A DNA stretch of 27,764 nt from NCBI GenBank assembly GCA_964356135.1, contig CAYHGV010000035.1:1-27764 (forward strand), in the 5' to 3' direction. Below the pieces are notes generated by a model. It worked only from the letters and a program-made list of their open reading frames with translations, did no database searches and was not told where the DNA came from. The translations under genes and the position numbers were made by a program. Origin of the DNA: CAYHGV01 sp964356135. GTDB taxonomy: Bacteria > Hydrothermota > Tepidihabitantia > CAYHGV01. This document shows positions 1 through 6,153 of the stretch, piece after piece; the stretch's first letter is position 1, and every line of letters starts with the position of its first letter.

Positions 1-522
1 ACCTTCGTTTGAATCCTCTGTTTGGGACAAACCATCATCACCGATACTTTTTCTGTAATTCAGATAGATCCTTGCCTTCGACAAATTAACCTATAAAGCT
101 ATTAAGTCAAGCAAAAAATAATTGGTTAGTGAACCCCGAAATTTCCCCAGCTCGATCCATTCAGCTATACGATAGAGAGGTGGGGTATAGCAGGCGGGTA
201 AGGGGGTATTGACAAGTCGGCACGTAACGACAATTAACACCTGAAACCTACACCTTAGGGGCAATATTTGATACGGGGGATACCAATTTAAAAACATTTT
301 TTCTCCTAACGGGCACTTTTTACCCTGTCAAGTGTGTAGTTTAGATATTTTGTTAAGGGTAGGATAGCCGTCGAAAATACCCTCCCCCTCCTAAATCTTT
401 ATAGCTTTAAGAATGCCATAGACTTATAAAGCAAGTATGGTTTTATTGTAGGATTGATTAAAAAATCAGGGCTGAGGGGCGCAAGCTTTTATGAGCTATC
501 TTTGATAAGTGCGCACTTATAC
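1..522. other. Intergenic region with no convincing gene
   Basis: This stretch is AT-rich and holds no recognisable protein. On the minus strand an ATG at 297 has a good Shine-Dalgarno (TAGGAGA, 6 nt upstream) and opens 68 codons to a TAG at 93-91. The same frame then continues without a stop off the left edge of the window. The first part is rich in Cys and Pro and looks unlike a real protein; the part after the TAG looks more protein-like. It could be a decayed gene or chance. A perfect 16-nt palindrome sits at 505-520, just before the repeat that starts at 523. Confidence 0.4.
505..520. repeat. Perfect 16-nt palindrome
   Basis: The sequence ATAAGTGC|GCACTTAT is a perfect palindrome two bases from the start of the 148-bp repeat at 523. 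It could be an operator-like site or a repeat boundary. The second copy of the repeat (4492) has no such palindrome beside it, so it is not part of the repeat unit. Confidence 0.4.
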
Positions 523-670
523 CTTGTGCCATTAGTGTGCCATGTTTGTGTCAAAATGGTCAAAATCCCGAAAAGGGTGAAAATAGACAAAACGCTCCCA
601 AGCCATTGTTTTTCAAAGGCTTGGGAGAAGTTATTGATTTTAGTTGATGTGTGAGAATCTACCCTTATCG
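523..670. repeat. 148-bp dispersed repeat, copy 1
   Basis: This block is nearly identical to 4492-4638, from the motif CTTGTGCCATTAGTGTGCC to GTGAGAATCTACCCTTA. It ends 3 nt from the stop codon of the minus-strand FG-GAP protein gene (stop at 673). It contains a hairpin (595-604 with 618-627) and a short internal duplication of GTGCCAT. Its position in the 3' region of two sorting-domain protein genes suggests a shared 3' UTR or terminator cassette, or a small mobile repeat. A 66-codon plus-strand ORF runs through it but is not convincing. Confidence 0.75.
595..627 (-). terminator. Hairpin in repeat copy 1, possible terminator
   Basis: CTCCCAAGCC (595-604) pairs perfectly with GGCTTGGGAG (618-627), with a further short A/T helix inside. 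On the minus strand it follows the FG-GAP protein gene and is followed by CGTTTTG, a weak U-rich tail. The second repeat copy keeps the fold with mismatches (4565-4600 region), which suggests the structure matters. Confidence 0.4.
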
Positions 671-672
671 GT

Positions 673-2142
673 TTATCTTAGCAATACTACCTTCTGAATC
701 GCTGTTTGTTTTCCAATCTGAAGTTTACAAAAGTATATGCCCGCTGGTAATTCCTTTTCCATCCAGTTAACGGTATAGACTCCAGCTCTTAGCTCTTTAT
801 CCACCAGCTTCTTCACCGTTCTACCTATCGGATCGTAAACCACCAGTTCTACCTTGCCCTGCGCAGGAACAGTGTATTTGATTATTGCCGAATTTCTAAT
901 AATGTTTGGAACCACCGAGAGCGAAACAGGTTTAAGAGACGGAAGTTTAGCCTCAGCAATAGAGGTTTTATCAATTTCAAAAACTGCGGTCTGGTCATTA
1001 CCAGATATGACAAGCTCTTCATAGCCGTTTTTGTTAAAGTCGTGGCAAGCGACAACCGCCTGATAGCCACTGTATGGTGGGCTGCCGAAATCGTTCGTCC
1101 ATTCCCAGACCCGTTCATATTTATTGTCTCCTGTTGCTTTGTAGATAATAACTTTGGTGCCTACGGAGGCTATAACCTCGTCAACACTGTCTCCATCCAC
1201 ATCCCCACAGGTACTTCTTCCCTCTAAAGGGTCTATATAACCGGTTATCGTGTCAATCTCTGTTAACTCATAAGAATTATCCCCGGTCGCCTCCCACATT
1301 GTCAGCGCTGCAGCCGGGTTTGGTCCATACCAGTAGTTTTTCATAAATATCTCCGGCTTGCCGTCATGGTCGGTATCATTGCCCAACCAGGCATCGAACA
1401 TACCATAAAGCTCGTGATGGCCCGACCATGTTAATTTATATCCATCGTTACCTACCCACTCATTAATAAAGACTGAATCCATAGGAGAGCCCCCAGAAGC
1501 GAAATACTCCTGTTTACCATCACCATCAAAATCACCAAAAACATACGGGGGACCCCCAGCAACCGGACAGTGAGAACCGGTAGTGCATACCCAGGCTGGC
1601 AAAAAGTAATTATCTCCCTGGTTTTCGTATATGACATTTCCACCGGGTTCCAAAGTGATACGATCACCTATCCAATCACCAAATAACTCCATTTTATTAT
1701 CGCTATCCATATCGGTAATTTTCTTCAACCATATTATCCCATTTGTATCAATCGCTACCCAAGTAAGAGAATCCGGGTATGAATGGCCATTTTTATTTTC
1801 TAAAATAGCCGAGCCTGGCCATTGAGTCGAAGATACATTGATATGCAGATAACCCAAAATATCTGTAAGTCCGTCTTTATCGCTATCTCCCACATCTACG
1901 GGAGTAAACATGGTATCTTCACCCCAGGGATGGAACACTTCATTATATGAATTTATCGGCTGGTATTCAAATATAAACCAGTCATGGGATGAATGGCCAA
2001 AGATAATCTCGTACCAGCCATTATGGTTAGTATCTCCTATCAATATTGGAACCGATTCGGTAGTAATACCCTCCGGGAATTTAGTCAAACAATTAAAATT
2101 ATAATTAGAAATAACTATCAACAAACCAAACAAGCAGTTCAT
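673..2142 (-). CDS. Secreted FG-GAP/VCBS-repeat protein with C-terminal sorting domain
   Basis: The predicted product has 489 residues and is a secreted or surface protein of unknown substrate. I chose the ATG at 2142 because GAGGAGG lies 5 nt upstream and a hydrophobic signal segment (MNCLFGLLIVIS) follows; an upstream in-frame ATG at 2187 would add 15 implausible residues. Seven calcium-binding-like loops of the D-x-[DN]-x-[DN]-G type recur (for example GDTNHNGWYEI, GDSDKDGLTDI, GDFDGDGKQEY, GDVDGDSVDEV), the pattern of an FG-GAP/integrin-type propeller. The last ~88 residues form a Por-secretion/FlgD-like sorting domain (VVPN, VYDPIGR, LPAGIYFCKL, KVVLLR). It lies 46 nt after the BNR-like gene and is probably co-transcribed with it, with a strong hairpin between. 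Function beyond export and adhesion-like architecture is unknown. Confidence 0.85.
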   Translation of the reverse strand: MNCLFGLLIVISNYNFNCLTKFPEGITTESVPILIGDTNHNGWYEIIFGHSSHDWFIFEYQPINSYNEVFHPWGEDTMFTPVDVGDSDKDGLTDILGYLHINVSSTQWPGSAILENKNGHSYPDSLTWVAIDTNGIIWLKKITDMDSDNKMELFGDWIGDRITLEPGGNVIYENQGDNYFLPAWVCTTGSHCPVAGGPPYVFGDFDGDGKQEYFASGGSPMDSVFINEWVGNDGYKLTWSGHHELYGMFDAWLGNDTDHDGKPEIFMKNYWYGPNPAAALTMWEATGDNSYELTEIDTITGYIDPLEGRSTCGDVDGDSVDEVIASVGTKVIIYKATGDNKYERVWEWTNDFGSPPYSGYQAVVACHDFNKNGYEELVISGNDQTAVFEIDKTSIAEAKLPSLKPVSLSVVPNIIRNSAIIKYTVPAQGKVELVVYDPIGRTVKKLVDKELRAGVYTVNWMEKELPAGIYFCKLQIGKQTAIQKVVLLR

Positions 2143-2151
2143 AGAACCTCC

Positions 2152-2180
2152 TCGGGGGAGGGAAAACTTCCCTCCCCCGA
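2152..2180 (-). promoter_or_regulatory. 13-bp hairpin abutting the ribosome-binding site of the FG-GAP gene
   Basis: TCGGGGGAGGGAA (2152-2164) is perfectly complementary to TTCCCTCCCCCGA (2168-2180), with a 3-nt loop. On the minus strand the stem ends exactly where the GAGGAGG ribosome-binding site of the downstream gene begins, so the first two bases of the site fall inside the stem. It could attenuate translation or act as a stability or terminator element between the two genes. On the plus strand it would be followed by TTTTCATTTT and would look like an intrinsic terminator, but no plus-strand gene precedes it. Confidence 0.55.
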
Positions 2181-2188
2181 TTTTCATT

Positions 2189-4309
2189 TTATCTTAAAAT
2201 CATAAGTTTTTCCGTAGCGGTATAGATTTTCGTTTTGAGTCGAATAAAGTAGATGCCGGCTGGGAGTTCAGCTTTATTCCAGGTCAGAGAGTAATTACCG
2301 GATTGCACCGCACCATCCACCAACCTTACCACCGTCTTGCCCGCAATATCGTAAATCGTAAGTTCAACCTTGCTGTCCTGAGGAATGGAGTATTGAATAG
2401 TTGTGGAGTTTTTGAGGGGGTTAGGAATAACTGTGAGGTTTGTTGGACCTGCGGTAAAATCGGAAACGATTATTCCTGATGGTTCAACTGGTTTATTGAG
2501 GGGCGCAACCTGATAGACCCGGAGGTTCTCTAAGTAGGCACCCTCGGTTCCGGTTATCTTTAGGTCAATATTGCCGTTGCGGGATTGCTGAGGTGTGAGG
2601 ACAAAGAATAGGGTCTCAGGCTTCGCCGGGGTGAGAGAAACCGAAATATCGTTGCCATTGAAACTGAAGGTCTGGATGGTAGGCGTGGGGGCAGAGGCGA
2701 TAGCCCGAATCACATAATTGAAAGGTGAATAGATAAACGGAAGGTAGTAAATGAGTTCATTATGACCAATATCAACCTTGTGGTTAGTCTCCTGTGAGTA
2801 ACCGTCCCTTTTCACGCAATAATAGGATTTTTCCGCGTCACCGCATAAAACCTGTAGATAGATTGGCACCGGCGGGATGATGCTAATGGAGTCTTGACCC
2901 TTGAAGGCTAAAACATTCCTGGGTCTGTCATCGACTAAACCTTGCCAGGCGATTCTATAAGGAAGGTCAGGTGGAGCTGCTCTGGTCTCTCTGGTCCAGG
3001 ATACACAATAAGCGGTGTGGATAGTATTTTCATGTTCAGCTACCCATGAAATTTCATGGGGGTATAAGTCATCGTAGGTGAGATGCTGGTAATCGTCGTC
3101 AACTTCCGTGAAGAAATTGTAAGTGGGGTCGTCAGGGTCAACATCCCGGAGATAGACATCAGTATTCGCCAACTGCTCCACCCAAACTACCGATGTTGCA
3201 GAACCCTGAGAATAATCGGAATGGTAAGGCGAAGAATGACCATCCCAATAACTGATGGGTTCGGCGTTCTGCGGCGGATTTTGTCTCACTTCAGGTTCCC
3301 AATATGTTGAAAGAAAATCACGCCAAACCCAGTGTTTATGCCTCCGCACAATCTCGCCCGGGCCACCTCCGCCGGATCGCCAGGTCCAGGTAACGAATAT
3401 TCTATCGCCATAAGCGGATATATGAGGATTATAGTTCGTCCATCCTGGATTACTAATGCCGACCGGCCCCATAAATTCCCAGGGTGTTCCCCAACCGTTG
3501 CGGCGCATCACGCAGTACTGTAGATTTCCGGGGTCTTCATATATAGTAAACAGGTAAGTGGTATCCGGACAGAGATCCGATATGTCCATAGTGCCACTGA
3601 ACTGAATTGCCGTAGACGGATTATGCATATCCGGCCCACCCCCTATTTCTACCGGGTTTATGGGGGTATAGTCGATTGATGGTTGCCCTGGGTATTGAGG
3701 CACATCCACTATTACTTCTCCGATATTTAGGTCAGTCTCAAGTTCGGGCCACTCTCCCCTTGGTGTGTATCCCACATAGGTAAGAATGAAGTGATAGGTG
3801 TGAATGTCGCTTCTGTAACCCCTGATAATAGCAGGAACGCCCGCCCAAGGATAGGGGTTGCCATCTTGTAAAATGGTAAACCAGGCGGTTCGGGTTTGAC
3901 CCGTCGAATAATAAACCGTTACTCTGATGCGCAGTTTGCTCGCCCAGGGAATAGAGTAAGGATACGGAATCAGGGAGTTCTCCACAGTTCCGGAGAGATA
4001 GGCTATGGCGGTCAACTCATAGGGAAGCTCTCCGTCATGCCAACTATGAGCAGCTACTGCAGGATAGGCGGCGACCTCACCATTTTCGCCAATCAGTTGA
4101 GTTGGCAGTAGAGGATTAGGCGGGTAAAGAACGGAATAGAATCCATAATAGAGATCATTGTATTGAGACTGGTAGACAATATGGTTCATGTGGCTAAATC
4201 CGGGCTGTGCAATGTCTAAGTGGTGACCGCAGTTGAAGGCTTGAGCATTACTTGAGTAGGAATATCCTACTGTAGAACCTAACACTATCCCCGGGATAAA
4301 CCCCAACAA
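2189..4309 (-). CDS. Secreted BNR-like protein with C-terminal sorting domain; signal peptide out of frame
   Basis: This gene encodes at least 706 residues. The middle has propeller-like text (QYCVMRRNGWGTPWEF, NPHISAYGDRIFVTWTW, IHTAYCVSWTR) resembling sialidase/BNR-type repeats, and the final ~83 residues are a Por-type sorting domain (VIPNPLKNST, IYDIAGKTV, LPAGIYFIRL). The open frame begins only at a TTG (4309) inside a hydrophobic stretch, so the natural start is missing. An ATG at 4350-4348 with GGGGG upstream reads MTK and then stays in another frame. Adding one A to the four-A run at 4341-4344 would join them as MTKKRDYSTLLCGILLGF, a classic signal peptide. The gene is therefore either frameshifted in its signal peptide or carries a sequencing error, and its true extent is probably 2189-4350. 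A good promoter lies at 4428-4455. Confidence 0.8.
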   Translation of the reverse strand: MLGFIPGIVLGSTVGYSYSSNAQAFNCGHHLDIAQPGFSHMNHIVYQSQYNDLYYGFYSVLYPPNPLLPTQLIGENGEVAAYPAVAAHSWHDGELPYELTAIAYLSGTVENSLIPYPYSIPWASKLRIRVTVYYSTGQTRTAWFTILQDGNPYPWAGVPAIIRGYRSDIHTYHFILTYVGYTPRGEWPELETDLNIGEVIVDVPQYPGQPSIDYTPINPVEIGGGPDMHNPSTAIQFSGTMDISDLCPDTTYLFTIYEDPGNLQYCVMRRNGWGTPWEFMGPVGISNPGWTNYNPHISAYGDRIFVTWTWRSGGGGPGEIVRRHKHWVWRDFLSTYWEPEVRQNPPQNAEPISYWDGHSSPYHSDYSQGSATSVVWVEQLANTDVYLRDVDPDDPTYNFFTEVDDDYQHLTYDDLYPHEISWVAEHENTIHTAYCVSWTRETRAAPPDLPYRIAWQGLVDDRPRNVLAFKGQDSISIIPPVPIYLQVLCGDAEKSYYCVKRDGYSQETNHKVDIGHNELIYYLPFIYSPFNYVIRAIASAPTPTIQTFSFNGNDISVSLTPAKPETLFFVLTPQQSRNGNIDLKITGTEGAYLENLRVYQVAPLNKPVEPSGIIVSDFTAGPTNLTVIPNPLKNSTTIQYSIPQDSKVELTIYDIAGKTVVRLVDGAVQSGNYSLTWNKAELPAGIYFIRLKTKIYTATEKLMILR

Positions 4310-4427
4310 AATCCCGCAGAGTAGAGTAGAGTAATCCCTCTTTTAGTCATTTTTTCCCCCTTTCTTAAGTTAATAGTTCTTACCACCCTTCTTTTATATT
4401 CCCGTAGCACCTCCTTTTTATAATTTT

Positions 4428-4455
4428 ATTATGAATTTTTTTAAGCGTATGTCAA
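4428..4455 (-). promoter_or_regulatory. Sigma-70-like promoter for the BNR-like gene
   Basis: On the minus strand TTGACA (4455-4450) is separated by 16 nt from CATAAT (4433-4428), matching the consensus at 11 of 12 positions. The expected transcript starts near 4421, about 70 nt ahead of the ATG at 4350. Confidence 0.65.
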
Positions 4456-4491
4456 GTGGAAAATTTTGGTTGATGGCTAACATGAAAAAAA

Positions 4492-4638
4492 CTTGTGCCA
4501 TTAGTGTGCCATGCTTGTGTCAAAATGGTCAAAATCCCGAAAAGGGTGAAAATAGGCAAAACGCTCCCAAGCCCTTGTTTTTCAAGGATTCGGGAGAAAT
4601 TATTGATTTTGTTGATATGTGAGAATCTACCCTTACCG
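4492..4638. repeat. 148-bp dispersed repeat, copy 2
   Basis: This is the second copy of the block at 523-670, in the same orientation, with roughly a dozen differences in about 147 nt. It is downstream (minus strand) of the Omp28-like gene that ends at 4715, separated from it by a hairpin. The internal hairpin is retained but imperfect (CTCCCAAGCCCTTG with CAAGGATTCGGGAG). Confidence 0.75.
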
Positions 4639-4646
4639 ATAAGGCA

Positions 4647-4688
4647 GTGCAGAGTGATAAGGGCTCAGTGCCCAAAAACACTCTGCAC
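4647..4688 (-). terminator. Hairpin after the Omp28-like gene, possible terminator
   Basis: GTGCAGAGTG (4647-4656) pairs perfectly with CACTCTGCAC (4679-4688). Inside it GGGC and GCCC form a second small stem (4661-4673). It lies 26 nt beyond the stop codon at 4715. There is no clear U tract, so a termination role is only likely, not certain. Confidence 0.5.
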
Positions 4689-4714
4689 CTTCGCTGTTGA
4701 CTGTTCTTACTTGT

Positions 4715-5749
4715 TTATTTAACTACGACCAGCTTCGTTACGGTAGTTTTTTCTTTCGTACCCAAAGACACAAAATACACGCCCGGGGTAAGATTGTCAC
4801 CATTAATTGTCTGCTGGTTATACCCCGCTTTGCCGACACCATTTGCAACCTTTGCTACAACCGTGCCCGTCACATCGTAGATGTTCATTTCGACCTGCTG
4901 CGTACTCGTTAGGTAGTATCGAACGGTGGTGAGTTTCGTAAAAGGATTCGGGCTTACCTCTATCCGGTTGACAAAGAGTGGCTTTGACTCTTCTTCGACA
5001 ACCAGCGGTTTCAACTCCGTACTCCGTTCTTTTGCCGCCTGATAGATCATCGCCGGCACCGTGGTGGATTGTTTTTGAACGAACACGATAATGTCGCAGT
5101 TTTCTTCTTTCCAACCTGAAGCAATGGTGAAATCTCTCGATAGATCAACCGAGCTGTCCGGCAAAAGTGAAATCGCTTCACCATTCGCGTCCGGAAGCAT
5201 ATCCCGGACCACATCCCAGAGACTGTCCAGGGTTTTCCATTGAAATGGAATATTGGTTTCGTTAATTACAAAGTGAACGGTTCCATCTTTCGTAGTACCG
5301 GAAGTATTGGTAATACGGGCAGTGACCGTTCCCTGATTGGTAGTAGAATCATAATCTCCGCTCAGCCCGATTGATAATGAAGGAGAGATTTTCTTTCGCA
5401 GATTGAAGTTACCCCGAAACCACGTATACATATCCTTGTCCCATGGGTCAGGATTACCGCCCAAGCTGGTTGTAAGACCGTCCCACCAGCATGTGGGGTA
5501 TCCGGTAACACCATAAAAATTCACCCGTGCCTCGGTTTCGGGGGTAGTAAACGAATCACCGTGATGATAGCCCAATACTGCGAGTGAATCTCCCGATTCC
5601 TTGATTAATGTGTGCAGCGCCCCGGCTACACCAGGACAGAATGGTCACCACGTTCCGGTAAATTCTTCGACGACGACCACTCGTTGCGATCCGAAGGCAT
5701 TGAGAGCAACCACCAATGTCATCAATACAATCACCTTATGCAGCCACAT
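4715..5749 (-). CDS. Omp28-like secreted thioredoxin-fold protein, candidate selenoprotein (UxxC), with sorting domain
   Basis: The obvious open frame starts only at a TTG (5575), but the frame continues upstream through a single UGA (5647-5645) to an ATG at 5749 with AAGGAGG 5 nt upstream. The full product is 344 residues. Residues 1-19 are a signal peptide (MWLHKVIVLMTLVVALNAF). Residues 24-40 read VVVVEEFTGTW-U-PFCPG, the start of an Omp28/thioredoxin-like domain in which the first Cys of WCxxC is replaced by UGA at residue 35; C38 is kept. The later VTGYPTCWWDG matches the cis-Pro region of the fold. The last ~85 residues are a Por-type sorting domain (VSPNPFTKL, IYDVTG, TPGVYFVSL). A SECIS-like hairpin follows the UGA. 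A likely role is redox chemistry at the cell surface. The alternative is a nonsense mutation or error of a TGC/TGT codon. Confidence 0.75.
5612..5631 (-). promoter_or_regulatory. Candidate bacterial SECIS element
   Basis: On the minus strand GUGUAGC (5631-5625) pairs perfectly with GCUGCAC (5618-5612) around the loop CGGGGC (5624-5619). Counted from the base after the UGA, the stem begins at +14 and the loop spans +21 to +26. The known bacterial SECIS layout needs the apical loop about 16-37 nt after UGA and a G in the first two loop positions; here the second loop base is G. A competing fold, CCUGG with CCGGG around UGUAG, overlaps it. The element lies within coding sequence, as bacterial SECIS elements do. 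Confidence 0.55.
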
Positions 5750-5902
5750 AACACCTCCTTGGATGTTGTAGTAAAAAATGTAACGACCTTCCTGGCACTA
5801 TTGCTTACTTTGTGTAACCTTTTTACGAGACTCCCGGTTTTCCAAAGAACAGAAGCAAAGCCTCCCGACTGATAGTGCATTCCCAAATCCTCGCTTCAGC
5901 TA

Positions 5903-5930
5903 ACTATAATAACCTCACGGTTTTCGTCAA
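5903..5930 (-). promoter_or_regulatory. Sigma-70-like promoter for the Omp28-like gene
   Basis: TTGACG (5930-5925) and TATAGT (5908-5903) are 16 nt apart on the minus strand. The predicted start near 5896 leaves a leader of about 147 nt, much longer than for other promoters in the window. Confidence 0.6.
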
Positions 5931-5969
5931 GCCCTTCTGCCGCCGCCAAAAAAGCAGTTTAAAACGACA

Positions 5970-6009
5970 AGTGCTGAGTGAGTTTTTCAAACACTCTGGA
6001 CTCAGCACT
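5970..6009 (-). terminator. Hairpin downstream of tRNA-Gly, possible terminator
   Basis: AGTGCTGAGT (5970-5979) pairs perfectly with ACTCAGCACT (6000-6009), and a second helix (GAGT with ACTC plus TTT/AAA) forms inside. It lies 18 nt after the 3' end of tRNA-Gly. The words AGTGCTGAGTG and GTGCAGAGTG are shared in style with the hairpin at 4647-4688. Confidence 0.5.
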
Positions 6010-6026
6010 ATTCACTGCCCTGTAAC

Positions 6027-6099
<73 letters not shown>

Positions 6100-6114
6100 A
6101 ATCTCGACTCGGCT

Positions 6115-6149
6115 ATCGGTTTTTAGTTCCCGCTAACCTAAAAACCGAT
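6115..6149 (-). terminator. 12-bp hairpin between the OmpA-family gene and tRNA-Gly
   Basis: ATCGGTTTTTAG (6115-6126) is perfectly complementary to CTAAAAACCGAT (6138-6149) with an 11-nt loop. It starts 5 nt past the stop codon of the OmpA-family gene. There is no U tract after it, so it may be a 3'-end stabiliser or a processing site separating mRNA from tRNA rather than a simple terminator. Confidence 0.5.
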
Positions 6150-6153
6150 CAGA

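Larger units (their letters stand above)
4351..4714. other. Intergenic region with promoter, repeat copy 2 and hairpin
   Basis: The gap between two minus-strand secreted-protein genes holds, from right to left, a strong hairpin (4647-4688), the second 148-bp repeat (4492-4638), a promoter (4428-4455) and a leader with two Shine-Dalgarno-like sites (AGGAGG near 4410 and GGGGG near 4358). The short plus-strand ORFs here fall within the repeat and are not credible genes. Confidence 0.6.
5750..6026. other. Intergenic region: leader and promoter of the Omp28-like gene, terminator of tRNA-Gly
   Basis: No gene is seen here. It carries a promoter at 5903-5930 and a long leader of about 147 nt ahead of the ATG at 5749, in which I recognise no known riboswitch. 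A terminator-like hairpin for the tRNA-Gly transcript is at 5970-6009. Confidence 0.55.

Noticed and set aside
91..93. TAG read as pyrrolysine
   Set aside because: The gene around it is not recognisable, and TAG is used as an ordinary stop codon elsewhere in the window (for example at 7880).
523..654. Small conserved protein encoded by the 148-bp repeat
   Set aside because: The two copies differ by small insertions or deletions that change the frame in the second half, and neither has a ribosome-binding site.
4715..5575. Reading the Omp28-like gene as a 286-residue protein from TTG 5575
   Set aside because: This start has no signal peptide and cuts the thioredoxin-like domain in the middle; the frame upstream has a proper Shine-Dalgarno, ATG, signal peptide and half of the redox motif.
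5645..5647. UGA as a genome-wide reassigned sense codon
   Set aside because: The other intact genes contain no in-frame UGA, and several of them end with UGA (smpB, the ppiD-like gene), so a general reassignment is very unlikely.
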